Below, one piece after another: positions 20,285-28,877 of a DNA stretch of 60,431 nucleotides. The DNA is from Muribaculaceae bacterium. Lineage in GTDB: Bacteria > Bacteroidota > Bacteroidia > Bacteroidales > Muribaculaceae. Position 1 is the first letter of the stretch. Every line of letters starts with the position of its first letter. The notes under the pieces were generated by a model, which did no database searches, had not been told where the DNA came from, and saw only the letters and a list, made by a program, of their open reading frames with translations. The DNA is taken from contig JAFLTV010000010.1 of the NCBI GenBank assembly GCA_022509105.1, positions 2,030-62,460 on the forward strand, in the 5' to 3' direction. The translations under genes were made by a program, and so were the position numbers.

Positions 20285-21595
20285 ATGACATTTGATGAGA
20301 TACTAACCAATGATGATTTGCTGGATGCCCTTTACGACATGCATTTCAATGAATGTACTCCTATTCAGGCCATGGCTATCCCGCCGGCTTTAGAAGGAAG
20401 AGACATCTTGGCAGTTGCACAGACCGGTACAGGCAAGACTGCAGCATATCTTTTGCCGGTGATAGAACAGCTTATAAATGACAATTATCCTCAAGATAAC
20501 GTAAATTGCGTCGTAATGGCCCCTACAAGGGAATTGGCTCAGCAAATCGACCATCAAATGCAAGGGTTTTCTTATTATATGCCGGTGACTTCAATGGCGA
20601 TTTACGGCGGGACAGACGGTGTCACCTATGAGCAACAAAGAAAAGGCTTGAAGTCAGGAGCCGATGTGGTAATAGCTACTCCCGGACGCCTTCTTTCACA
20701 TATCAATATGGGATATGTTGATCTGTCTAAAGTGAGTTTCTTCATACTTGATGAAGCCGACAGGATGCTCGATATGGGTTTTTATGACGACATTATGAAG
20801 ATTGCCGCCCATTTGCCCAAAGAGAGACAGACTATGCTTTTCTCGGCTACAATGCCTGATAAAATCGAAAAGCTTGCTGCAGGATTGCTTGATAATCCCT
20901 TTGAAATCAAATTAAGCATGTCGAAACCGGCAGAAAAAATCAAGCAGGTGGCTTATGTGTGTCATGAAGAACAGAAAGTACCGCTTTTGCAATCCTTGTT
21001 CAGGAAAGATAATCCGGAAAGAGTAGTGATTTTTGCCTCTTCAAAACAAAAAGTGAAAGAGTTAACTTCTATGCTTAGAAGATTAAAACTCAATGTAGCG
21101 GAAATGCATTCGGATCTTGAGCAAAAGGAACGTGATGAGGTGATGTTGAAATTCAAGGCGTCCAGGATTAATGTCATTGTAGCCACAGATATACTCTCTC
21201 GAGGGATAGACATTGACAATATAGAGACTGTAATTAATTTCGATGTTCCCCGCGAGGAGGAAGACTATGTTCATCGGATTGGAAGAACAGCGCGAGCTGA
21301 CAAAGAGGGTAGGGCTATTACCTTTATAAATAGCAAAGATATGCTCCGATTCAATAAAATTGAAAAATTTTTAGAAAATGAAGTGGAAAAACTTCCTCTT
21401 CCGGAAGGTTTTTCTCAGGGGCCCGAATATAAAATTCTTTCAGTTAAGGGAAAAAGGAAGTGGAGAGGACGGAGTAAAAACCATTCAGGTAAAAACTCTT
21501 CAACCGGCAAAAATTCTAATACTTCCTCCGAAAAAACTTCTATAAATCGAAGAAGGAGAAGAAAGAAAACTTCTTCAGGAGGTGGCTCCGTCTAA
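20285..21595 (+). CDS. DEAD-box RNA helicase (RhlE-like)
   Basis: 436 residues. All core helicase motifs are present: Q motif near 22-29, Walker A AQTGTGKT at 45-52, PTRELA at 80-85, DEAD at 156-159, SAT at 187-189, and motif VI HRIGRTAR. A basic tail of about 60 residues (RKWRGRSKNHSGK... RRRRRKK) probably binds RNA. Likely roles are ribosome assembly or mRNA turnover. The 3' end overlaps the convergent BASS transporter gene by 21 nt. Confidence 0.94.
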   Translation: MTFDEILTNDDLLDALYDMHFNECTPIQAMAIPPALEGRDILAVAQTGTGKTAAYLLPVIEQLINDNYPQDNVNCVVMAPTRELAQQIDHQMQGFSYYMPVTSMAIYGGTDGVTYEQQRKGLKSGADVVIATPGRLLSHINMGYVDLSKVSFFILDEADRMLDMGFYDDIMKIAAHLPKERQTMLFSATMPDKIEKLAAGLLDNPFEIKLSMSKPAEKIKQVAYVCHEEQKVPLLQSLFRKDNPERVVIFASSKQKVKELTSMLRRLKLNVAEMHSDLEQKERDEVMLKFKASRINVIVATDILSRGIDIDNIETVINFDVPREEEDYVHRIGRTARADKEGRAITFINSKDMLRFNKIEKFLENEVEKLPLPEGFSQGPEYKILSVKGKRKWRGRSKNHSGKNSSTGKNSNTSSEKTSINRRRRRKKTSSGGGSV

Positions 21596-22504
21596 AGAAG
21601 TTTGTGATTGATGTCTCATCAATTGCCATGAATTGATAATATTTTGCCAAGCAACGTAAGCAGCCGGCGCTATAGAGGCCATAGGATTCAAATATGCTAA
21701 GGCGAGCCAAACTGCCAACACAGTGTTTTTTTGTCCTAAAGCCTGCCCTCCGGAAACTTTATCACCAAATCGGCCTCCAATTTTTCTTCCGACTTTGAAT
21801 TGTGCCACGCAAACTATCAAAGACCCAATAGATAGCCAGATCATTGTCCAGGTAGAATCCGGAGTCCAATTTTTTATAGCAAAGCTCACACAACTTCCCA
21901 CTACAATAAAAAGAGAAATAGACCATAGATAAAAAGAAAGCTGCTGCATGCTTTTTACTTTCTCATGTAAATGTGGCAGAAATTTTCTCAATATCAAAGC
22001 CAATATGAGCGGAAGTACAATCAGAGGAAAAACTTGTGCAAGAATAAGTTGAAACGATTCTATGAAAGTCATTTCAGCATGATCTCCAATGGCTGCCAAG
22101 ATAATAGGGCCTCCTACAGCTATGACAGAATTGCTCAACAAACTGTATGTTGCCACTTTTGAAATGCTGCCTCCAAGCATTGATGTTATCACCGGGGCAG
22201 CGGTGGCAGTAGAGATGAAAACGCATATAAACACTCCTTCAGCGAGAATGTGATTCCAGAAAAAAGTAGCACCATACACGACAGCTGCCATTACCATCTG
22301 AAAACCCAAAAGGGTCATCTCAAATTTATCAGGTTTCAGATTATGTAGTGTCAGTTTACAATATGTAATGAACAGCATCATGAAGATTAGATAGGGTGAC
22401 AGAAAGGTGACGTAATCCATCCAAGGATAAAAAACAGCACCTCCCACCATCGCTATCGGTAACATGAGAGTTTTTATATTTGAGCGTCTTATCGCTAATT
22501 TCAT
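21575..22504 (-). CDS. BASS-family (bile acid:sodium symporter-like) transporter
   Basis: 309 residues with eight to ten hydrophobic helices. ICVFISTATAAPVITSMLGG, SVIAVGGPIILAAIG and the GGQALGQKNTVLAVWLA stretch resemble the crossing helices of BASS transporters. The substrate cannot be inferred; many gut homologues move organic anions. Its start overlaps the end of the nucleosidase gene by 4 nt, so it belongs to that operon. Confidence 0.8.
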   Translation of the reverse strand: MKLAIRRSNIKTLMLPIAMVGGAVFYPWMDYVTFLSPYLIFMMLFITYCKLTLHNLKPDKFEMTLLGFQMVMAAVVYGATFFWNHILAEGVFICVFISTATAAPVITSMLGGSISKVATYSLLSNSVIAVGGPIILAAIGDHAEMTFIESFQLILAQVFPLIVLPLILALILRKFLPHLHEKVKSMQQLSFYLWSISLFIVVGSCVSFAIKNWTPDSTWTMIWLSIGSLIVCVAQFKVGRKIGGRFGDKVSGGQALGQKNTVLAVWLALAYLNPMASIAPAAYVAWQNIINSWQLMRHQSQTSLDGATS

Positions 22505-23181
22505 TCTATTTTTGTCAAAAATTTTTTAAGGACCTCAAAAGTTTTTTCAGGCGCTTTTGTCCAGAAATCTTTGTATTGAGAGATATTTTCACCCTCACCG
22601 GGAGTGTCGCTGACCACTCGTATTACAGCAAATGGCGTGCCTGTTTGAATGGCTACCTGGGCTATCGCAGCAGATTCCATATCTACAGCTTTCACTTCCG
22701 GGAAATGCTCTCTTATATTGTTAATTTCTTCTGCCGAGGAGATAAACTTATCACCGCTGCATATTAAACCGGTGGCAGCCAAAGATTCTTCTGTTATCTC
22801 TTTTGCTATATTCAAAAATTCGGATGAAGGAAGCATAAATAAAGGCATTCCGTCTGCCTGACCATATTCTGTACCCGGTCCACACCAAACGTCATGGTAT
22901 GCCACTTTATCTGCAACTAATACAGTTGAAATTGGTAACCCGGCTCCTCCGGCCACTCCTGAATTTATTAGCAAATCCGGTTTAAGGGCCCTAAGAAGAA
23001 TTAAGGTGTTAATTGCGGCATTTACTTTGCCAATACCGCATTTACCAATCATTATTGTATGGTGTTTAAACTCACCTTCTGCTATTTTGATACCCTCAAC
23101 TTCAGTTTCTTTCAGATTGTCGAGGATATTGAAAAGAAGATTTATCTCCTTCTCCATAGCTGCAAGAATAAGAATTTTCAT
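22501..23181 (-). CDS. mtnN: 5'-methylthioadenosine/S-adenosylhomocysteine nucleosidase
   Basis: 226 residues of the PNP/UDP phosphorylase fold. GIGKVNAAI, INSGVAGGAG, VADKVAYHDVWCGPG and AVDMESAAIAQVA are the standard MTA/SAH nucleosidase signatures; the catalytic aspartate follows in IRVVSDTPGE. It hydrolyses by-products of SAM-dependent reactions. It is 1 nt from the dus gene upstream and overlaps the transporter gene. Confidence 0.93.
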   Translation of the reverse strand: MKILILAAMEKEINLLFNILDNLKETEVEGIKIAEGEFKHHTIMIGKCGIGKVNAAINTLILLRALKPDLLINSGVAGGAGLPISTVLVADKVAYHDVWCGPGTEYGQADGMPLFMLPSSEFLNIAKEITEESLAATGLICSGDKFISSAEEINNIREHFPEVKAVDMESAAIAQVAIQTGTPFAVIRVVSDTPGEGENISQYKDFWTKAPEKTFEVLKKFLTKIE

Positions 23182-23182
23182 T

Positions 23183-24112
23183 TCATAAAGAATTTTGAAC
23201 CGATGCTACGGCTGTTTGATATTTGGCAATGTTCGAGGCTTTTTTTATAGCTTTCCAAGGCTTTCTTCCGATTTCATCCTCAGCGTATTCCCAGAAGGGC
23301 TGAATCTTTGATATGATTTGCGAATCACCACACAACACTTCTGAATAATGATTGAAAAGCTGACTGTGGAAGTCAAGCATTTTAATGATTCTATCTTCTT
23401 TCGGAAGCTCTTTTCCCTCAAGATATTCATTTACAAGAGACGGCCTTCCTAACAAACCTCTGCCTAACATCACTCCCTCAATTTTTGGAAATTTTTCTTT
23501 TATATTGCAAATATCATCGGGAGTTTTTAAATCCCCGTTGTATATCACCGGATTATGACTTAGCTTTAGAAATTCGGCAAACTGCTCAAGGTTTGGTTCG
23601 CCACCATATTGTTGTTTGGCCACTCTGGGATGCAAGACAATATGACGGAGATTGATTTTGTTTAAAGACGGCAATAATGATTTCCATTCTTCAGGATTTT
23701 CCATTCCTAATCTCATTTTCACTGAGAAAGTTATATCAGGATAGGATTTTACTACATCTTCCACTGCCTTTGCCACTTCAGAATTGGAGATGGTTGCTGC
23801 GCCGCGTCCATGGCCTGTTTGTAGTGGGAAAGGGCATCCCATATTAAGGTCTATTTCCTTAATTCCTTCCTTTACAAGGAGCTCCACAAGAGTGAAAAGT
23901 TCCTTCCTGTCCCTGAAGATAATTTGAGGAATAATTGTATGATTGTCGTTTAATTCAGATTTTATGTCTTTCAAATCGCGAGGCCTGATACTACCTTTTT
24001 CCAATCGGATGAATGGGGTATAATAAGGTAGTTGAACTCCATAAATTTCGGAATGAAAATGGCGGTAAGCGGCATCTGTATGGCCTTGGATAGGTGCGAA
24101 GAGTATCTTCAT
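23183..24112 (-). CDS. tRNA-dihydrouridine synthase
   Basis: 309 residues, a flavin-dependent TIM barrel that reduces tRNA uridines. The N-terminal FAPIQGHTDAAYR, the catalytic cysteine C93 in LNMGCPFPLQTGHGRGAA, SVKMRLG, and GVMLGRGLLGRPSL are clear. It is somewhat shorter than DusB. It lies 10 nt downstream of the DUF486 gene. The exact tRNA position modified cannot be told. Confidence 0.92.
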   Translation of the reverse strand: MKILFAPIQGHTDAAYRHFHSEIYGVQLPYYTPFIRLEKGSIRPRDLKDIKSELNDNHTIIPQIIFRDRKELFTLVELLVKEGIKEIDLNMGCPFPLQTGHGRGAATISNSEVAKAVEDVVKSYPDITFSVKMRLGMENPEEWKSLLPSLNKINLRHIVLHPRVAKQQYGGEPNLEQFAEFLKLSHNPVIYNGDLKTPDDICNIKEKFPKIEGVMLGRGLLGRPSLVNEYLEGKELPKEDRIIKMLDFHSQLFNHYSEVLCGDSQIISKIQPFWEYAEDEIGRKPWKAIKKASNIAKYQTAVASVQNSL

Positions 24113-24122
24113 ATTGAAAATG

Positions 24123-24500
24123 TCAGTTTTTAGGCAGGAATGTGAAACAAACTGCTCCGATTAGGCAAAGAAAGGCCGCTATATGATTCCAATGAAGTTT
24201 CTCTCCGGAAAACATAAACATGGCCACAATTGTGAAAACCGTCAGAGTGATAACTTCCTGAATTATTTTAAGTTGAAAAAGCGAGAAGGGACCTCCGTTT
24301 TCCTGATATCCCATTCTATTGGCCGGCACTTGAAAGCTATATTCCAAAAGAGCGATTCCCCATGACACGAGGATTACCACAAATAAGGGCCAATTTTTTG
24401 AGATGCCTGTTGATTGTAGTTTCAAATGCCCATACCATGCCAATGTCATGAACACATTGGAGATAATCAAAAGCAATATTGTTACGATATATCCTTTCAT
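24123..24500 (-). CDS. DUF486 family small membrane protein
   Basis: 125 residues with four hydrophobic helices and the conserved NVFMTLAWYGHLK and EYSFQVPANRMGY segments of DUF486, a relative of small drug/metabolite transporters. Function is not established. It leads the minus-strand cluster with dus, mtnN and the BASS transporter. Confidence 0.85.
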   Translation of the reverse strand: MKGYIVTILLLIISNVFMTLAWYGHLKLQSTGISKNWPLFVVILVSWGIALLEYSFQVPANRMGYQENGGPFSLFQLKIIQEVITLTVFTIVAMFMFSGEKLHWNHIAAFLCLIGAVCFTFLPKN

Positions 24501-24518
24501 CTCATCTGCGAGTATAAT

Positions 24519-24542
24519 ATCCGTAAATCGGATGCAAAATTA
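24519..24542 (-). promoter_or_regulatory. Putative promoter element and 5-bp palindrome before DUF486
   Basis: TAATTTTG on the minus strand (24535-24542) fits the -7 element. Immediately downstream, ATCCG/CGGAT arms with a 5-nt spacer form a small palindrome at 24519-24533 that would lie at the transcription start. No -33 TTTG is present at the expected distance. Confidence 0.4.
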
Positions 24543-24636
24543 CCTAAAAAATCAACGTAGATAATATTATTTCCTCTTTTTATTATCTATTCCATTACTA
24601 TGCAAACTTATGCTGTCTTCTCTGTGTTTATCTTGT

Positions 24637-25236
24637 ATGGATACTAATAAAACAGAACATCACCCTTTCACTCCTTTTCTGCCGGAAGGCTGTAGAGTCG
24701 TTATCTGCGGCACGTTCCCTCCTAAACCTGAAAAATGGAGTATGGATTTTTTCTATCCCAATTTTTATAACGATATGTGGAGGATTTTCGGCTTGATTTT
24801 TTTCAATGATAAGGAACACTTCTTTGACAAGGCTTCCAAGACAATTGATAAAAAAGGAATTCAAGATATGCTCATTTCTAATAAGATAGGAATAGGAGAA
24901 ACTGCTACAGAGGTTATAAGAAGAAAAGATAATGCATCCGATAAATTTCTGGAAATTATAACTCCTGTTAATTTGAAAGGTCTTATGAAAAAAATTCCTG
25001 AATGTGCTGATTTAGTGACCACCGGAGAGAAGGCTGCTTCAGTGATATCTACTATAACGAACACCAAAATACCTCTAATGGGTGAATTCGAGGATTGTTC
25101 TATAATGATGAATGATGGCGAAGAAAGAAAATTTCGCCATTGGAGAATGCCATCTACTTCACGAGCTTACCCTATGAAATTTGAAGAGAAAACAAGATTC
25201 TATAGGGAAATGCTTCAAAAATGCGGGATAATTTAG
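24637..25236 (+). CDS. Uracil-DNA glycosylase superfamily protein
   Basis: 199 residues. The N-terminal block VVICGTFPPKPEKWSMDFFYPN with NDMWRIFGLIFF matches a Bacteroidetes group of the UDG fold; the C-terminal RHWRMPSTSRAYP resembles the DNA-contacting loop. (The first block is written here in two shorter reading parts: VVICGTFPP and WSMDFFYPN.) It probably removes damaged or deaminated bases, but substrate is unknown. I chose the ATG at 24637, nine codons inside the longest frame, because homologues as I recall them begin a few residues before HPFTPFLPEG. Confidence 0.82.
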   Translation: MDTNKTEHHPFTPFLPEGCRVVICGTFPPKPEKWSMDFFYPNFYNDMWRIFGLIFFNDKEHFFDKASKTIDKKGIQDMLISNKIGIGETATEVIRRKDNASDKFLEIITPVNLKGLMKKIPECADLVTTGEKAASVISTITNTKIPLMGEFEDCSIMMNDGEERKFRHWRMPSTSRAYPMKFEEKTRFYREMLQKCGII

Positions 25237-25299
25237 GTTCCTTTCTTTGTATTGTCCCTAAAAGTTCTTTTTATTTACAATTAAAGATAAGATTTAAAA

Positions 25300-26868
25300 T
25301 TAACGGGCAGGCACCGGATCCCCGTGGTGAACGGCATCTTCAGAAGAATCTCCGTCAGATACCGGAGCATAAGGATCGACTTTTGGCATGATTCCAGGTG
25401 TCTCAGGAGTGCCGCTACCATTAAAGAAAGGATAAGGAATACCAAAAATAGTAGCCGGATCTTTCCCCGGACAAAGATAACCGTCGATAACAGTGTCTCG
25501 ACCGGAAGGACTTTCGTAAGTGTAAAGATGGAAACGATATAGCATCACAGCTATATGTTCAAATACAGAGCTCATAATTGCTTCGTAGGTAGCCCAAACT
25601 GCTGTATTTGTAAAGCAATATATCTGCAGAGGTATACCATTTGCCGTTTGAGGAAGGAGAGTCACGAAATGCAAGTCGTGAGGACCTCCTTTAGAAATAT
25701 TAGGATTACTGTCGAGCCACATTCTTATGTATGCCCTGAAGACACCGAGATTAGTCTCTATACTTCCGTCTGCAAGCCCATCGGGATTATTGGCATCTTG
25801 CACTCTTCCTTCTTTCTTTTGTTGAATCTTGGCTGCAATCCAATCTTTTAAAAGCGGAATCTGAGAAAACTCATTAAGAAGCACGTCGTCACATGGCACA
25901 ACACTGTCTGCATCTATCATATACGATCTCATTATGCGGCGAGTATTGCTGTTTTGCATTGTATTGTAGTTCGTAAAACCACTGCTTACAAGACTATATG
26001 GGGGAAGGGTAGTAGTTGTTTTATCCCAATTCAAAACTTTTACAGCAGTAAGAGAAACTTCTGTTACAATACCGTTTGCATCCGTGCCTGAGACCTTAAT
26101 CCAGTCGCCCTCATGCAAAGAATCGTTTTCGGAGAGCTGCACCCCGGCCACTACACCAAGAATACTGTCTTTGAATATAAGCATCAAGACAGCGGCGAAA
26201 GCTCCGAGTCCGGCAAGAAGGGATCCGGGTGATTTATCGAGCACGATGGCTACGGAAACAATTGTCCAGATGATCCAGAGAATTCCCTTCACAAGTTGCA
26301 CGAGACCTTTCAGTGGAAGTTTTCTCTTGTTTTCTCGTGAGTCAATCTTTGTCCACATCACATCTGCAAGCACGGAGAGGGCTCTGACAATCACGAATGA
26401 TAAATAAATCCATGTAATACGAGTGAGCCATGAAGAGAGGGTTGCCTTACCGTTTAATGTGAATTGTATGAAAATCAGGAATACAATCGCCGGAAATATT
26501 TTTACAGATTTTGAAAAGAAATGGTTGCTTGTAAGTATTTCATAGGTGTCGCTTTTGTATTTTCTACCGATAGCTCTGACAATTCCAAGCACTGTCCATT
26601 TTACAAGATATCCGGCACCCCAGGAAATAAGGAAAACCAGGATTGCATAGACAGCGGTAAAAAGTGTGGAATTATATTCAAGGTGAAAAACTCCTAAAAT
26701 CCAATGAGTCACATCCATTATAAGATGTGCAATAGCATAGGTTCCTTCATTGGCATGTCCGGGAAGGTCTACGCTTGGAACATTAATACCGCTATGCGCT
26801 ATTTTATCTGTGTCTTCTACAAACATATAATCATATAAAAGATTGTTGTCTATTTCCTTGTCATCCAT
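25300..26868 (-). CDS. MscS-family mechanosensitive channel (YbdG-like)
   Basis: 522 residues. Five hydrophobic helices occupy about residues 50-240, followed by the pore-lining MscS core LLAGLGAFAAVLMLIFKDSI and the beta domain beginning GVQLSENDSLHEGDWIKV. The long C-terminal domain carries NSNTRRIMRSYMID and a proline-rich, acidic tail. It should open under membrane tension during osmotic downshock. I start at 26868 (MDDKEID); the longer frame to 26904 begins inside the tryptophanase terminator hairpin. TATATTTG lies 5 nt upstream of this ATG, so the transcript may have almost no leader. Confidence 0.88.
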   Translation of the reverse strand: MDDKEIDNNLLYDYMFVEDTDKIAHSGINVPSVDLPGHANEGTYAIAHLIMDVTHWILGVFHLEYNSTLFTAVYAILVFLISWGAGYLVKWTVLGIVRAIGRKYKSDTYEILTSNHFFSKSVKIFPAIVFLIFIQFTLNGKATLSSWLTRITWIYLSFVIVRALSVLADVMWTKIDSRENKRKLPLKGLVQLVKGILWIIWTIVSVAIVLDKSPGSLLAGLGAFAAVLMLIFKDSILGVVAGVQLSENDSLHEGDWIKVSGTDANGIVTEVSLTAVKVLNWDKTTTTLPPYSLVSSGFTNYNTMQNSNTRRIMRSYMIDADSVVPCDDVLLNEFSQIPLLKDWIAAKIQQKKEGRVQDANNPDGLADGSIETNLGVFRAYIRMWLDSNPNISKGGPHDLHFVTLLPQTANGIPLQIYCFTNTAVWATYEAIMSSVFEHIAVMLYRFHLYTYESPSGRDTVIDGYLCPGKDPATIFGIPYPFFNGSGTPETPGIMPKVDPYAPVSDGDSSEDAVHHGDPVPAR

Positions 26869-26883
26869 TAATGCAAATATAAT

Positions 26884-26930
26884 AAAAATAGAAAAAAGCA
26901 TCATATTGAAAGATGCTTTTTTCTATTTTT
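26884..26930 (-). terminator. Terminator of tnaA with perfect 19-bp arms
   Basis: Two perfectly complementary 19-nt arms (26884-26902 and 26912-26930) flank a 9-nt loop, with a GATGC/GCATC core between A-run and T-run. It can stop transcription in either direction and sits 43 nt after the tryptophanase stop codon. The -7 element of the mscS gene follows it within 10 nt. Confidence 0.85.
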
Positions 26931-26973
26931 AGCAAATTAAGAGTATATCCGGGAGTTCTCCCGGATCACCTGT

Positions 26974-28350
26974 TTATGAAAGGGGTTTGAGTTTTACGGT
27001 GAAGTGACGCATAAGAGGAGCTTCCCATACGATTTCAACACCACGGGTGATTGAGTCGCGACGGTCATAAACATTCTTAAGAGCTGCGGCGATAACTTTC
27101 ATGTGGTTGTCAGTGTAAGTTCTTCTCGGGATTGCAAGTCTCACGAAATCGAGGCCTCCAAATCTGTTCTCTCTGGTGACGGGATCCCTGTCAGCAAGGA
27201 TATATCCGATTTCGCAACCGCGGATGCCTGCTCCCTTATAGAGCTCGACAGTTAGAGTCTGTGCCGGGAATTCCTCTTTGGGAACTTTGGTTAACACCTT
27301 TGACGCATCTACAAAAACAGCGTGACCGCCAACGGGGCGTTGGTAAGGCACTCCGTATTCATCAAGAAGGGAAGCAAGGAATTCAATTTGTTTGATTCGG
27401 GTTTCCAGCATATCAAATTCCGTATTTTCACGTAGACCGACAGCAAGAGCGGCCATGTCTCGACCGTTCATGCCTCCGTAGGTGAGATAACCTTCAAAAG
27501 GAATTACGAAATTTTTGGCACCTTCATAAATGTCTTCCCAGCGTGTCGCGATGAAGCCGCCCATGTTGACCAGACCGTCTTTCTTTGCCGACATTGTCAT
27601 AGCATCTGCATAAGAGAACATCTCACGGCAAATTTCACGTATTGTTTTGTCTTTATATCCCTCTTCACGCACTTTTATGAAATAAGCATTTTCAGCAAAT
27701 CGAGCAGAGTCGAATATCACTCTTTTATTGTATTTGTCGGCAACTTTACGCACATCGCGTAGATTCTGCATTGAAACAGGCTGACCTCCGGCTGTATTGT
27801 TTGTGATAGTGATAATAATAAACGGCACCTTGTCGGCATTCTCTGCCAAAACTTTGTCAAGCTTATCGATGTCGACATTTCCTTTGAAAGGAGCTTCCAG
27901 CTGAGTGTCTTTAGCGATATCTACCGTGCAATCCACTGCGAAAGCTTTGCGAGATTCAATGTGACCTTTAGTGGTGTCAAAATGAGAATTACCCGGCACA
28001 ATGTCGCCTGCTTTTACAAGATGTGAGAAGAGCACATTTTCAGCGGCTCGGCCCTGATGTGTAGGTATAACATATTCGAAACCTGTAATTTCCGTAACTG
28101 TATCTTTAAGTTCGAAGAAAGAACGGGCTCCGGCGTATGATTCGTCACCTGTCATTATGGCTGCCCACTGACGGTCGCTCATTGCACCTGTGCCTGAATC
28201 AGTCAGACAGTCGATATATACTTGGTCGGATTTAAGTTGAAAAACATTATAATTAGCCTCTTCAAGCCATTTCAAACGTTGTTCGAGTGTACTTTTGTGG
28301 ATTGGTTCCACCATTTTGATTTTCCACGCTTCAGCAAATGGTATTTCCAT
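26974..28350 (-). CDS. tnaA: Tryptophanase TnaA
   Basis: 458 residues of the PLP-dependent beta-eliminating lyase family; it degrades tryptophan to indole, pyruvate and ammonia. The PLP lysine is K257 in SAKKDGLVNMGG. The related tyrosine phenol-lyase has a phenylalanine where tryptophanase has the histidine corresponding to E. coli H463; here the motif is MRHFTVKLKPL with H449, favouring tryptophanase. FEYVIPTHQGRAAENVLF and NNTAGGQPVSM are family signatures. It stands alone, with its own terminator and a 291-nt upstream region containing a palindrome near a possible promoter. Confidence 0.93.
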   Translation of the reverse strand: MEIPFAEAWKIKMVEPIHKSTLEQRLKWLEEANYNVFQLKSDQVYIDCLTDSGTGAMSDRQWAAIMTGDESYAGARSFFELKDTVTEITGFEYVIPTHQGRAAENVLFSHLVKAGDIVPGNSHFDTTKGHIESRKAFAVDCTVDIAKDTQLEAPFKGNVDIDKLDKVLAENADKVPFIIITITNNTAGGQPVSMQNLRDVRKVADKYNKRVIFDSARFAENAYFIKVREEGYKDKTIREICREMFSYADAMTMSAKKDGLVNMGGFIATRWEDIYEGAKNFVIPFEGYLTYGGMNGRDMAALAVGLRENTEFDMLETRIKQIEFLASLLDEYGVPYQRPVGGHAVFVDASKVLTKVPKEEFPAQTLTVELYKGAGIRGCEIGYILADRDPVTRENRFGGLDFVRLAIPRRTYTDNHMKVIAAALKNVYDRRDSITRGVEIVWEAPLMRHFTVKLKPLS

Positions 28351-28394
28351 GATATAGATTTATAGTGAAATTTTAGATTTAATATTTGATAGTG

Positions 28395-28425
28395 TAAAAT
28401 TACAGAAAAATTGGAAAGTTTCCAA
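28395..28425 (-). promoter_or_regulatory. Possible tnaA promoter with overlapping palindrome
   Basis: TAATTTTA on the minus strand (28395-28402) is one base off the -7 consensus, 45 nt before the tnaA ATG. A perfect 15-bp palindrome (TTGGAAA / TTTCCAA around one base, 28411-28425) covers the region where the -33 element would lie. It may be an operator for a regulator of tryptophan use. The remainder of the 28351-28641 gap shows only the ferredoxin promoter. Confidence 0.35.
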
Positions 28426-28563
28426 GAGAGAAATTTAGATCGGAATCTTTATTCAAATGCATGGTGATCCATAATGATAATCGAACACAACGGCTTAATA
28501 TAAGACTAATAAGAAGTGAGGTCATTTAAGAGTCGGAAAATCTGAGGAATTTTGATAGAATAA

Positions 28564-28595
28564 TTTGGAAGATTGAGTAGAGAATTTTAAATTTG
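28564..28595 (+). promoter_or_regulatory. Consensus promoter for the ferredoxin gene
   Basis: TTTG at 28564-28567, a 20-nt spacer and TAAATTTG at 28588-28595 match the Bacteroidetes promoter fully. The ferredoxin ATG follows 46 nt later. This may also serve dut and the genes after it by read-through. Confidence 0.8.
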
Positions 28596-28641
28596 CATTA
28601 CAAACTCAAAAAACTAATTCTAAAATCAAATTTTACGACGT

Positions 28642-28812
28642 ATGGCTTACGTAATTAATGACAATTGCATTGCATGCGGCACATGCATTTCAGTATGCCC
28701 GGTAGAGGCAATATCAGAAGGAGACATCTACCACATCGATCCCGATACATGTATCGATTGCGGTAGCTGCGCAGAAGTATGTCCGAATGATGCAATCCAT
28801 CCGGGTGACTAA
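28642..28812 (+). CDS. 2[4Fe-4S] ferredoxin
   Basis: 56 residues, in the classical clostridial-type ferredoxin size range. Two complete cluster motifs are visible: C9-x2-C12-x2-C15-x3-C19-P and C37-x2-C40-x2-C43-x3-C47-P. It is a small acidic cytoplasmic electron carrier, as used by anaerobes with pyruvate:ferredoxin oxidoreductase and hydrogenases. It has its own consensus promoter and a downstream hairpin terminator. Confidence 0.95.
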   Translation: MAYVINDNCIACGTCISVCPVEAISEGDIYHIDPDTCIDCGSCAEVCPNDAIHPGD

Positions 28813-28833
28813 AAAAAGCCTGAAAGGAATCTG

Positions 28834-28864
28834 AAACCGCCTTTTGTAAAAGGGCGGTTTTTTT
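28834..28864 (+). terminator. Terminator after the ferredoxin gene
   Basis: AAACCGCC and GGCGGTTT arms, with additional TTTT/AAAA pairing inside, are followed by a T-run. It lies 21 nt after the ferredoxin stop and only 13 nt before dut. As no promoter fits between, dut probably depends on partial read-through. Confidence 0.8.
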
Positions 28865-28877
28865 AAATAGAAGAGAA

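Noticed and set aside
21575..21595. A frameshift or misassembly at the helicase/BASS overlap.
   Set aside because: Both reading frames are intact to natural ends; a 21-nt convergent overlap of tails is common in compact genomes.
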